From Rhodospirillaceae bacterium (GTDB lineage Bacteria > Pseudomonadota > Alphaproteobacteria > UBA7985): a stretch of DNA of 22,027 nt. Position numbers and translations under genes: made by a program. How positions within the stretch are numbered: the first letter of the stretch is position 1; each line of letters starts with the position of its first letter. Location: NCBI GenBank assembly GCA_002700865.1, contig PAFB01000154.1:1698-23724 (forward strand). Direction: 5' to 3'. Positions 14,842 through 22,000 of the stretch are shown here, one piece after another. Under the pieces are notes generated by a model. That model saw nothing but the letters and a program-made list of their open reading frames with translations. It was not told the origin of the DNA and ran no database searches.

Positions 14842-17607
14842 ATGACGGCGCAGTTTACGGCCAAGCCACGCCTTCCTTCAGGTCCCAGTTCTCGGTTTGA
14901 ATCCTACACCCCAGTCTTTGTTTTCGGGCTGATCATGACGGGCGCTTGGCTGGTCGCGGGGTGGTCGCTGTTTGGGTACTATGGCGGACCAACCGCCTTT
15001 TCCAGTCTCAGTCCGGCGGAAGTGGGTTTGGTGATCTGTGGTGGGATTCTGCCGCTGATGGCGATTTGGATTCTGTGCGGCATGTTGATCGTCGGAACCC
15101 GTATGCGCAACGCCATGATGGCCGAGTTGAGCACGCTGCGCACGGTAAACATCATGCCCGAAGAGACCCAGGCCCACATCAAGTCGATCACCCGCGCCTT
15201 TGAAGATCGGGTCGAGCATCTGCAGGGTGTGACCAGCGGCATCTTAACCTCGCTGGAAACCGCGTCGCACCAGTTTGAGCACCAAACCACCATGCTCGAC
15301 ACCCTGTCGCTCCGCGTCGATGAGCAGGCCACCAGCATTGCCACGGCGCTGAGCATTCAGGGCAATCAGCTGACGGGCTCTGAGAGCCGGATTGACCGCA
15401 TGGTCAACCGTATGAAACACGCCATGGAGGACGTCCGTGACGTGGGTGAAGAATTCCGCGAGAACCTGACCAAACCGATTGTCGAAGTTCAGGAAACCCT
15501 CGCCGACGCCACCCGCTCGATCCACGGTCAAATTGACGATATCTGGTCCCGGCTGGAGCTGCTGGACGCGGCGCAGGCGGAGACGGAAGAAGCCACCGCG
15601 CGCACTCGTGAAGCGCTGGAGGCTGAATCTGAGAACCTGCGTGTGACCGCCGATGCGGCGCTGAACAGTGTTGAGGCCATGTCCACCAAACTGAGCGGTC
15701 AGATCGAAACGCTCAAATCGGTGTCAGGCGACGCCAACGACGTTGGTGACCAGATGCAGGTTCGGCTGGAAGAGCAATCACGCGCCCTGCGTCAGGCCGG
15801 CCATGACCTGTCGGCTCACGCCGGTGAGCTGCACGAAGCCATCCAGCACCAGGCCAGCCACCTTTCGACGCTGCAGGCCTCGGTTGACAGCTACGGCGGC
15901 GCAATTTCTGAGGAATTTGAGAAGAAGATCGAACGGCTGATGAGCGCAGCCAAGGAAGCTGCTGATATCGTCAGCGACCATACTGCAGACGCCACGCGCA
16001 AGGTGATTGAGGAGCTGTCCGAAAATGGCGACAAGCTCACGGGCAATATCAGCTTTGTTTCCGAACGGGTCGAGGAGCTGACCGAAGCCCTGACTTCCGG
16101 CGCGACAACGATCAAGGAGACCACCCAGTTCGCTCGCGAAACCATGCAAGACAGCGCCAAGGACGTGGTCACGATCATGGACGGCTCTACCAAAGGTGCC
16201 GAGGGTCGCTTTGTCCAACTTAGCGAATCCTGGGCGGAAACGCTGGATGATCAGGCCGGACGGGTTGAGAGCCTGCAGGAGATGGCGACCGCCGCGGAAG
16301 ACAGCACCTTTGCCCGCGCTGAAGAAGCCATCGTGCATTTCGCCGAGCGGCTTGACCATGCCTTGCAGGCCCGTTTCGAGGATGAAAACGGTGCCTTCAA
16401 CACCGCTCAGCGCCAGATTGACTCGGCGGCGCAGCGGACAGTGAACAACTATCACCGTCTGGTTGGCAGCTTTGTCGAGGACTTGAGCAAGAAAGCCGGG
16501 GCGGAGATGGAGTGTCTGGTGACGTGGGGGCAGGAAATCCCGCTGGCCGCCGAACACCTGCGCGAAACCGCAGCAGAGGTCGTGCAATTGATGGACGAAA
16601 AGACCAAGTCCCTGCTCGCCCGCACCCACGAAGTCCGGCACGCAACCACCGATGCGCTGGCCAGCACGCAAAGCCTGTTCGACGGCATTTCGGAAAGTCC
16701 GGAGCGGCTGAACGCCTCTGTTGCGGCGCTGAAAGAAGCCTCGACGGTTGCCGTTGAAGACCTGCGTGAGCAGACTGAAGCACTCAACGCCCTGTTGCTG
16801 GACAGCCGTAACCGCATGGTGCGTTTGACCGAGCAGTTCCATCGCGGCGTCAATGATGATCAGGTCGATGACCGCCTGCTGCGTCTGGCGCAGGCGATTG
16901 AGCTGGGTCAGCAGGCGCTGCGCGATGCGGCCTCAGCCTTCGACGACACCACGCACCAGGCCGCTGAATCCGCGCACTCTGCGGCCGGTCGCCTGATGGA
17001 TACGTCCCGGCTGGTCGGTGATCAGGTTGAAATGCTGCGCGATATGACCACCAACACAGAAAGCGCAAATAACCTGCGCCGCGTGACGGATCAGGCCGCT
17101 GAATTGCGCGAGATCCTCGACCAGATTGGCGTTGCGGCTGAGCATCACCAGAACAAGCTGGTCCGCGTGACCGAAGAAGCCCGCACGCAGTCCGAGCGCC
17201 TGTTGGAAACGGTGAAATCGTCAGAGCGTGACGCCTTCTTGAACGAAGCTTCTTCCATGGTCGAAGCGCTGCACCAAGCGGCGATTGACGTTGATACCAT
17301 TCTCGATGGCGACTTACCCGCAGAGGTCGTCATGGCCATTGATGCCGGGGATCGCGGGGTTTCCGTGCGACGCCTGCTGAGCCGCTATACGCCAACCGGC
17401 GCGGCGGCGATGGCGGATCTCTATGCCCGCGATCGTTCCTTTACCGAGCGCGTGGACCGCTATTTGGAAGCCTTTGACAGCTTGCTGGCGCAGGCCAACA
17501 GGGTGGATAAATCCAAGCTGTTGCACACGACCTTCCTGACCGCGGACATTGGCAAGCTTTACGTCTTCCTCGCCCGGTCAATCGGGGCGATGCAGGCCGC
17601 AGAATAG
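14842..17607 (+). CDS. Large two-helix membrane coiled-coil protein, TipN-like
   Basis: 921 residues from ATG 14842; a GTG at 14836 is rejected because AGGAG would be only 2 nt away. Two membrane helices (about 24-46 and 61-84) anchor the N-terminus in the inner membrane. About residues 87-815 are almost entirely heptad-rich, acidic, Ala/Glu/Thr-rich coiled coil, presumably cytoplasmic. Residues about 816-921 form a distinct C-terminal domain with DLPAEVVMAIDAGDRGVSVRR, YARDRSFTERVDRYLEAFDSLL and LTADIGKLYVFLARSIG. The layout of two N-terminal helices, a long coiled coil and this C-terminal domain resembles, from memory, the Caulobacter birth-scar polarity protein TipN (882 residues) and related alphaproteobacterial proteins. 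No kinase, HAMP or methyl-accepting signature is seen. It is monocistronic by its flanks. A general scaffold or cell-pole role is inferred. Confidence 0.85.
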   Translation: MTAQFTAKPRLPSGPSSRFESYTPVFVFGLIMTGAWLVAGWSLFGYYGGPTAFSSLSPAEVGLVICGGILPLMAIWILCGMLIVGTRMRNAMMAELSTLRTVNIMPEETQAHIKSITRAFEDRVEHLQGVTSGILTSLETASHQFEHQTTMLDTLSLRVDEQATSIATALSIQGNQLTGSESRIDRMVNRMKHAMEDVRDVGEEFRENLTKPIVEVQETLADATRSIHGQIDDIWSRLELLDAAQAETEEATARTREALEAESENLRVTADAALNSVEAMSTKLSGQIETLKSVSGDANDVGDQMQVRLEEQSRALRQAGHDLSAHAGELHEAIQHQASHLSTLQASVDSYGGAISEEFEKKIERLMSAAKEAADIVSDHTADATRKVIEELSENGDKLTGNISFVSERVEELTEALTSGATTIKETTQFARETMQDSAKDVVTIMDGSTKGAEGRFVQLSESWAETLDDQAGRVESLQEMATAAEDSTFARAEEAIVHFAERLDHALQARFEDENGAFNTAQRQIDSAAQRTVNNYHRLVGSFVEDLSKKAGAEMECLVTWGQEIPLAAEHLRETAAEVVQLMDEKTKSLLARTHEVRHATTDALASTQSLFDGISESPERLNASVAALKEASTVAVEDLREQTEALNALLLDSRNRMVRLTEQFHRGVNDDQVDDRLLRLAQAIELGQQALRDAASAFDDTTHQAAESAHSAAGRLMDTSRLVGDQVEMLRDMTTNTESANNLRRVTDQAAELREILDQIGVAAEHHQNKLVRVTEEARTQSERLLETVKSSERDAFLNEASSMVEALHQAAIDVDTILDGDLPAEVVMAIDAGDRGVSVRRLLSRYTPTGAAAMADLYARDRSFTERVDRYLEAFDSLLAQANRVDKSKLLHTTFLTADIGKLYVFLARSIGAMQAAE

Positions 17608-17644
17608 CCTGCCACCGCTGTCTCGCTTTGCCTTGCTTGTTCCT

Positions 17645-17676
17645 GCCCGCCAATGCTGTGTCTCAGCTTGGCGGGC
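17645..17676. terminator. Bidirectional terminator-like hairpin between convergent genes
   Basis: GCCCGCCAA (17645-17653) pairs with TTGGCGGGC (17668-17676), extended inside by GCTG (17655-17658) with CAGC (17664-17667) past one bulged T. The total is 13 bp with a 5-nt loop. It lies between the convergent ends of the coiled-coil gene (17607) and the small secreted-protein gene (17695), 37 and 18 nt from the two stops. There is no long T-run on either side. Confidence 0.7.
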
Positions 17677-17694
17677 GGTGAACCGGACCCGGTT

Positions 17695-17946
17695 TTAGGG
17701 CTTCTTGCCAACGATCGGGGCGAAGACTTTGGGAAAGTCACGGGCGTCAAAGGGCATCGCGGCAAAGCCTTCGGGCGGCAGGGTAATCACCCCATAGCCC
17801 GCGCCATAGGTGAAGCCTGCGGGATTCAGGCCGTAGTAGGAGGGGGCGTAGGTTGGCACGATCGCAGGTTGCGCCTGTGCCGCTTGGCCCGCGAGGAGTC
17901 CGGCACCAAGGGCCGCCGAGATCATCAGAAATTTTAGGGTCCGCAT
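17695..17946 (-). CDS. Small secreted protein, Tyr/Gly/Pro-rich, unknown function
   Basis: 83 residues from ATG 17946. The N-terminus MRTLKFLMISAALGAGLLAG with AQA before Q26 is a clear Sec signal peptide, cleaved around residue 25. The mature part of about 58 residues is rich in Pro, Tyr, Gly and Phe (PTYAPSYYGLNPAGFTYGAG), has no cysteine and matches no family I know. A longer frame to 18057 would put 37 charged residues before the signal peptide, so it is rejected. The purine stretch AAAGAAG lies upstream as a weak ribosome-binding site. It is on the same strand as the next small secreted gene, separated by 341 bp containing the nested inverted-repeat element. Its job is unknown; the exported location is well supported. 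Confidence 0.7.
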   Translation of the reverse strand: MRTLKFLMISAALGAGLLAGQAAQAQPAIVPTYAPSYYGLNPAGFTYGAGYGVITLPPEGFAAMPFDARDFPKVFAPIVGKKP

Positions 17947-18004
17947 GACTGTCTGCTTCTTTGTTCTTCCAAAACAAGGGGCTCTGTTAGGCCTTGGCTC
18001 AGAA

Positions 18005-18019
18005 TTCGGATTCTCCGAA
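18005..18019. promoter_or_regulatory. Operator-like palindrome TTCGGA-N3-TCCGAA
   Basis: A perfect 6-bp inverted repeat with a 3-bp spacer lies 59-73 nt upstream of the 83-residue gene's ATG. Position and symmetry suit a dimeric regulator. No regulator can be named. Confidence 0.4.
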
Positions 18020-18124
18020 CCTCTGTGCGCTCTTGCCTGCCCTTGTGGGTCAAACACGCAGCAACTCAGGGGCCAGCTTGACGGACAAGCGGCCTGTGAC
18101 GCGAACCATACGTATAAAGGGGGC

Positions 18125-18223
18125 TTATTCCGACTCAGGCGGCGGATCGAGGGGGGACAACTGAAATATCAGCGTTGTCGGCTTGTCCTCAATTGAAATA
18201 TCCGCAGGCCCGAGTCGGAATAA
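18125..18223. repeat. 99-bp nested inverted-repeat element
   Basis: TTATTCCGACTC (18125-18136) and GAGTCGGAATAA (18212-18223) are perfect 12-bp terminal inverted repeats; pairing continues imperfectly inward (AGGCGGCGGAT against ATCCGCAGGCC). Inside is a second hairpin, GACAACTGA (18156-18164) with TCA (18169-18171) and GTTGTC (18174-18179) around an AATA loop. A 13-bp direct repeat, CAAYTGAAATATC, lies at 18158-18170 and 18190-18202 with one mismatch. No flanking target duplication was found. It may be a structured RNA, a MITE-like remnant or a regulatory site. Confidence 0.7.
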
Positions 18224-18287
18224 CTCGGTACTCAGACGCAATTTGCCTCAAATGATAGCAGTGTTGGCAGCGGCGTCTGAGCGTTGT

Positions 18288-18800
18288 TTAGTCTGTGTAG
18301 TAGCCAGTTTCCGGTTGAAACATGCTTTGGCCCTGACCCTGACCCTGGCCCTGTGAGGGGATGTACTGCTGCTGGCCCGGCTCGCCGTTGTACCCTTCGC
18401 TGTTCTTCACCACGGGCAAAACTGCGGCTTCGTAGACCACAGGCCGCTGTGTGGCGACTGCTTGCTGCGGATAGGTCGGCGCAGGTGCGGTGACGACTTC
18501 CTGACGACGGTAGTGAACCTGGGGCTGCTGGATGACGGGCGGCGCAGCGCGGTAATGCACAATCGGTGGCGACGGGGCGTAGACCGGGTGACGGGCGGTT
18601 TTGGTGAACCGGCCGGGCGCCACCGGAGCCGCAGCGGGCATGTAGTGCTTTTGGCCATTGACGGAATAGGCAACGACGTTCGGGGCAGAGACCGGCGCGT
18701 AACCCGCTTTATTGTACACCAGCGGCACCGGCATCTGAGCGCCGGCGGTAGAAGCGAGCAACAGCGCGCTGAGGCCCGCAAGCTTTAAATGTCGTAACAT
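18288..18800 (-). CDS. Secreted Pro/Gln/Tyr-rich protein, unknown function
   Basis: 170 residues from ATG 18800. Two ATGs lie 6 nt apart; AGGA is 7 nt from 18800 but only 1 nt from 18806, so 18800 is chosen. MLRHLKLAGLSALLLASTAGA is a Sec signal peptide, cleaved before QMPV. The mature chain is low-complexity, with recurring VxY and PPV/APxxY patterns (PIVHYRAAPPVI, PQVHYRRQEV, RPVVYEAAVLPV), few acidic residues and a Gln-Gly tail (four GQ units) before SMFQPETGYYTD. No cysteines, membrane helices or known domains are seen. It is probably a periplasmic or cell-surface structural or stress protein (inference). A GGAAC-N17-CGTTT promoter candidate lies just upstream, suggesting general-stress control. 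Confidence 0.75.
   Translation of the reverse strand: MLRHLKLAGLSALLLASTAGAQMPVPLVYNKAGYAPVSAPNVVAYSVNGQKHYMPAAAPVAPGRFTKTARHPVYAPSPPIVHYRAAPPVIQQPQVHYRRQEVVTAPAPTYPQQAVATQRPVVYEAAVLPVVKNSEGYNGEPGQQQYIPSQGQGQGQGQSMFQPETGYYTD
18329..18352. repeat. Four tandem GRCCCT hexamers encoding Gly-Gln repeats
   Basis: GGCCCT, GACCCT, GACCCT and GGCCCT are contiguous. On the minus strand they encode a (QG)4 tract near the C-terminus of the secreted protein. Being in hexamers, copy-number change would not break the frame. Confidence 0.8.
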
Positions 18801-18826
18801 CGGCATGTCCTATGGAAAGGGTGAGA

Positions 18827-18852
18827 AACGTGAAATCGTGTGTTTCTGTTCC
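18827..18852 (-). promoter_or_regulatory. Candidate EcfG-type (general stress) promoter
   Basis: On the minus strand GGAAC (18852-18848), exactly 17 nt, then CGTT (18830-18827, followed by T). This is the GGAAC-N16/17-CGTT pattern of alphaproteobacterial EcfG/SigT promoters, as remembered. It lies 26 nt before the ATG at 18800, leaving room for a short leader with the AGGA site. A second GGAAC, in the repeat TCTGTTCCG (18845-18853 and 18870-18878), has no CGTT partner. Confidence 0.6.
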
Positions 18853-18887
18853 GCAAGCCCGATACCAAATCTGTTCCGACTAAAAGT

Positions 18888-18909
18888 GCTCTAATACTCC
18901 ATTAGGAGC
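18888..18909. promoter_or_regulatory. Inverted repeat between the secreted-protein gene and gpsA
   Basis: GCTCTAAT (18888-18895) and ATTAGGAGC (18901-18909) form an 8-bp hyphenated palindrome with one bulged G and a 5-bp spacer. It lies upstream of the EcfG-like promoter and could be an operator. No regulator is assigned. Confidence 0.3.
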
Positions 18910-18928
18910 CGCCGCATTTGAACTATTG

Positions 18929-18966
18929 ACGCATAAGGAAACTCACGCTCAACGTTATGCGTTTCC
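18929..18966 (-). terminator. Hairpin downstream of gpsA with two alternative stems
   Basis: ACGCATAA (18929-18936) pairs perfectly with TTATGCGT (18955-18962). Overlapping it, GGAAAC (18937-18942) pairs with GTTTCC (18961-18966). The two share bases and cannot form fully together. The region begins within 10 nt of the gpsA stop, so a terminator is likely, although a T-run is missing. Confidence 0.5.
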
Positions 18967-18972
18967 AAAATC

Positions 18973-19983
18973 TTATCCGACGTCCGTGGCGGGAGGACGC
19001 TCAAGGCCGCGGGCCAGCAGGCGGGACGCCAGCGCTTCCGGGGTCAGGTCGCCGCGTACCAACTGGCCGACAGCCTCACAAATTGGCAAGTCGAGGTCGC
19101 GGGTTCGCGCACTGCCAAGCACGCTTTGCGCGGCCAAAGCGCCTTCGACCGTGACGCCTTGATCCAGCAGCGCGCCCGCAGCAGCGCCCTGTCCCAGCTG
19201 GTAGCCAAAGCTATGGTTGCGCGACTGCCGATCCTGACACGTCAGGGCCAGGTCGCCGATCCCCGCCAGACCCGCTGCGGTGCGCACATCGCCGCCATAG
19301 GCGACAATGACCCTTTCGATTTCGCGCAATCCACGGGTCATCAAGGCCGAACGCGCGCTGGCTCCCAGCCCCATGCCATCGGCGCAACCACAGGCGATCG
19401 CAATGACGTTTTTGAGCGCGCCGCAAACCTGCACCCCAACGGGATCGTCGCTCTGGTAGAGGCGCAGGCGTGGGGTGGACAGGGCTTCTGCGACGGCATT
19501 CAGAGGCTGGCGGTGCGCCAGCGTCAGGGCGGTGGGACGGTTGTGGAACAGATCAGCAGCAAAAGAAGGCCCACTGAGAACCGCCAATCCAGCGCGCGGC
19601 TGAACCGCTTCGCCCAGCAAGCGCGCGTCGTCGTCCGCGAAACCCTTGGACACCGTGATCACCGGACAGTCCGGATGCAGGCGCGGGGACAAGCGCGCGA
19701 AGACTGCGCCCTGAGCGCGGGCTTTGACGGCAAGGATGAGGATCTCGCCGGGGTCGGAGGCCTCGAAGTCGTCCCAATGTCGCGCTTCGACACTGGCCAG
19801 CGGCGGCGCATCAGGAACGCGGATGTTCAGGCCGCTGGTGCCCAAGGCCTCGACTTGGGCTGCGTCCCGGCACCAAAGCCGCACGCGATGGCGAGGCGCT
19901 GGTGGCCGCGCGACCTGCCAAACGTGCGCCAAAGCGGTCCCGAAGGCGCCCGCGCCAACGATATTTATGGTGGAGACACTCAT
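18973..19983 (-). CDS. gpsA: Glycerol-3-phosphate dehydrogenase [NAD(P)+]
   Basis: 336 residues from ATG 19983, the usual GpsA length. It reduces dihydroxyacetone phosphate to sn-glycerol 3-phosphate in the cytoplasm, the entry to phospholipid synthesis. The dinucleotide-binding motif is GAGAFG at 10-15. Other conserved blocks are SKGF (112-115), SGPSFA (137-142), GALKNVIAIACG with catalytic K191, and GLAGIGDLALTC (238-249) followed by SRNHSFG. A longer frame to 20022 adds 13 residues before the conserved MSVSTINIVGAG and is rejected. In many alphaproteobacteria gpsA sits by tsaD/hemC; here its neighbours are a secreted-protein gene and, divergently, an Atm1-type exporter. No defects are visible. 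Confidence 0.97.
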   Translation of the reverse strand: MSVSTINIVGAGAFGTALAHVWQVARPPAPRHRVRLWCRDAAQVEALGTSGLNIRVPDAPPLASVEARHWDDFEASDPGEILILAVKARAQGAVFARLSPRLHPDCPVITVSKGFADDDARLLGEAVQPRAGLAVLSGPSFAADLFHNRPTALTLAHRQPLNAVAEALSTPRLRLYQSDDPVGVQVCGALKNVIAIACGCADGMGLGASARSALMTRGLREIERVIVAYGGDVRTAAGLAGIGDLALTCQDRQSRNHSFGYQLGQGAAAGALLDQGVTVEGALAAQSVLGSARTRDLDLPICEAVGQLVRGDLTPEALASRLLARGLERPPATDVG

Positions 19984-20089
19984 GAAGCCTGTGTCAAAAA
20001 ATAAACGTGCATAGCGGGTCAACTCTTGTTCTTAGCGGCCTTCGTTTGCACATCAGGCTTATTCGATTTTCAGCGGTGAGCATACTTTG

Positions 20090-22000
20090 ATGACAGACAA
20101 GAGCGCCAGTCCGGATCAGCCTCAAGCGGCAACGGTTTCTGCGATTCCAAAATCCAAGGCACCCGGTGCTGCCAAGCCCGGGCAATCCGGCGGCGCGCCT
20201 GAGACCCCGAAAGCGTCCTATGAGCGCGACGGCAACCAGTTGATCACGGCGCTCAACCTGCTGCGCTACCTGTGGCCGGCCAACAAGCCGCGCCTGCGGC
20301 TGCTTTTTGTTCTGACCGGGCTGTCGATTTTGTTGGGTCAGCTGTTTCTCGCCGTTACCCCGCTGGTGTTTGCCGCGGCTGTTGACGCCATTGGCGGGGA
20401 AGGGGCCTTTCCCAATGCTTCGATTGCTGTGATTGTGGGCTTGGTCGCTGCCTTTGGGCTGGCGCGATTGCTGTCTCAGGGCAGTCAGGAATTGAGCTCG
20501 GCGCTGTTCATTTTTGTCGGCCAGAACGGCATCCGCACGGTCGCGCTGGAAACTTTCCGCCACTTGCATAAGCTCAGCCTGCGCTTCCACCTCGACCGCC
20601 AGACGGGCGGGCTGTCCCGGGCGATTGAGCGCGGTACCAAAGGCATCGAATTCGTGCTGCGGATGATGACCTTTAACCTCATCCCAACCGCCTTCGCCAT
20701 TCTCATTGTCAGCACCATTCTGCTGATCAATTTCGGCGCGCTCTACGCGATTATCACCTTTGTCACCGTGGTCGGGTACATCATTTATACGGTCGCTGTG
20801 ACGGAGTGGCGGCTGAAGTACCGCCGGATGATGAACGAGACCGATTCTGAAGCCACGACCAAGGCCGTGGACTCGCTGCTCAACTATGAGACCGTCAAGT
20901 ACTTCTCCAACGAAAACCACGAAGCCGCCCGGTACGACGGCGCGCTCAAGGGCTATGAGTCTGCGGCTGTCACCAGCCAGCTGTCGTTGTCGCTGCTCAA
21001 CATCGGACAGGGCATTATCATTGCCGGCGGGTTGATTTTGCTGCTGGGGATGGCCGTGCCGCAGGTGGTGAACGGGGAGATGACGGTCGGCGATTTCGTG
21101 GCGATCCAAGCCTATTTGATCCAGCTTTACTTGCCGCTCAACTTCCTCGGTTTTGCTTACCGCGAGATCAAACAGGGGCTGGTGGATATGGAGTACATGT
21201 TCAACCTGCTGGAAGTTGAACGCGAAGTGCCGGACCGCGAGGGCGCGAAACCGATTGCGGTTGAAGGCGGGCACCTCGCCTTCCGCACCGTCGATTTTGG
21301 CTACAACGACGACCGGCAAATTCTGCATGAGCTTGATTTCGCGGTGGAGCCGGGGAAGACGCTCGCGATTGTCGGGCCCAGCGGCTCGGGCAAGTCCACC
21401 ATCGGGCGCATGCTGTTCCGGTTCTACGATGTTTGGGGCGGCGGTATTGAGATTGACGGGCAGGATTTGCGGGATGTTACCCAATCCTCCCTGCGCGAAG
21501 CCATTGGCATCGTGCCTCAGGATACTGTGCTGTTCAACGACACCATTGCCTACAACATCGCCTATGGCCGGCCCAATGCCGGCCGGGAAGAGGTGATCCA
21601 GGCCGCTGAGCTGGCGCAAATCCACCAATTCATCATGGAACTGCCCGAAGGCTATGACACCCGTGTGGGCGAGCGTGGGCTGAAACTTTCGGGCGGGGAG
21701 CGTCAGCGCGTATCCATCGCGCGCACGATCCTGAAGGACCCGTCGATCCTGCTGTTTGACGAAGCCACTTCTGCGCTCGACACGGATACCGAGTCGGCGA
21801 TTCAGGCGTCTTTGGCGGCCGTTTCGCGGGATCGTACCACGCTGGTTATCGCGCACCGTCTGTCCACGGTGGTCGATGCGGATGAGATTATCGTCCTCGA
21901 CAAGGGAAAAATCGTTGAAAAAGGTGCTCATCAGGTGCTTTTGGAGCGCGATGGCATCTATGCGCACATGTGGCACTCGCAACAGGAAGCTGATGAGTAA
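20090..22000 (+). CDS. Atm1-type ABC exporter (fused membrane and ATPase domains)
   Basis: 636 residues from ATG 20090; a TTG 3 nt earlier is less likely. It is a half-transporter expected to work as a homodimer in the inner membrane. Residues 1-45 are a Pro/Ala/Lys-rich cytoplasmic tail. About 68-350 hold six membrane helices. The intracellular stretch NETDSEATTKAVDSLLNYET followed by VKYFSNE is the Atm1/HMT1 subfamily signature, pointing to export of glutathione-linked sulfur or metal conjugates. That function supports Fe-S supply or metal detoxification (family knowledge; substrate inferred). The ATPase domain has Walker A GPSGSGKST at 429-437, signature LSGGE at 533-537, Walker B ILLFDEATSALD with D557, and switch H589. 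GGTGAG at 20074-20079 may be the ribosome-binding site. It is divergent from gpsA across about 106 bp. The stop falls 27 nt before the window end. Confidence 0.94.
   Translation: MTDKSASPDQPQAATVSAIPKSKAPGAAKPGQSGGAPETPKASYERDGNQLITALNLLRYLWPANKPRLRLLFVLTGLSILLGQLFLAVTPLVFAAAVDAIGGEGAFPNASIAVIVGLVAAFGLARLLSQGSQELSSALFIFVGQNGIRTVALETFRHLHKLSLRFHLDRQTGGLSRAIERGTKGIEFVLRMMTFNLIPTAFAILIVSTILLINFGALYAIITFVTVVGYIIYTVAVTEWRLKYRRMMNETDSEATTKAVDSLLNYETVKYFSNENHEAARYDGALKGYESAAVTSQLSLSLLNIGQGIIIAGGLILLLGMAVPQVVNGEMTVGDFVAIQAYLIQLYLPLNFLGFAYREIKQGLVDMEYMFNLLEVEREVPDREGAKPIAVEGGHLAFRTVDFGYNDDRQILHELDFAVEPGKTLAIVGPSGSGKSTIGRMLFRFYDVWGGGIEIDGQDLRDVTQSSLREAIGIVPQDTVLFNDTIAYNIAYGRPNAGREEVIQAAELAQIHQFIMELPEGYDTRVGERGLKLSGGERQRVSIARTILKDPSILLFDEATSALDTDTESAIQASLAAVSRDRTTLVIAHRLSTVVDADEIIVLDKGKIVEKGAHQVLLERDGIYAHMWHSQQEADE

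Larger units (their letters stand above)
17947..18287. other. 341-bp intergenic region rich in inverted repeats
   Basis: No convincing gene is seen here. It holds the hyphenated palindrome at 18005-18019, one copy of a 15-bp sequence (18084-18098) also present at 14654-14668, and the nested inverted-repeat element at 18125-18223. GANTC sites, the target of the alphaproteobacterial CcrM methylase, occur at 18009, 18132 and 18212. Open frames across it have unlikely composition. Confidence 0.6.

Noticed and set aside
15778..16842. 354-codon antisense frame in the coiled-coil gene
   Set aside because: Repetitive heptad coding produces open antisense frames; no start signals or domains are seen.
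17945..18196. 83-codon plus-strand frame across the inverted-repeat region
   Set aside because: It overlaps the signal-peptide gene start and the nested hairpins, and has no ribosome-binding site or recognisable sequence.
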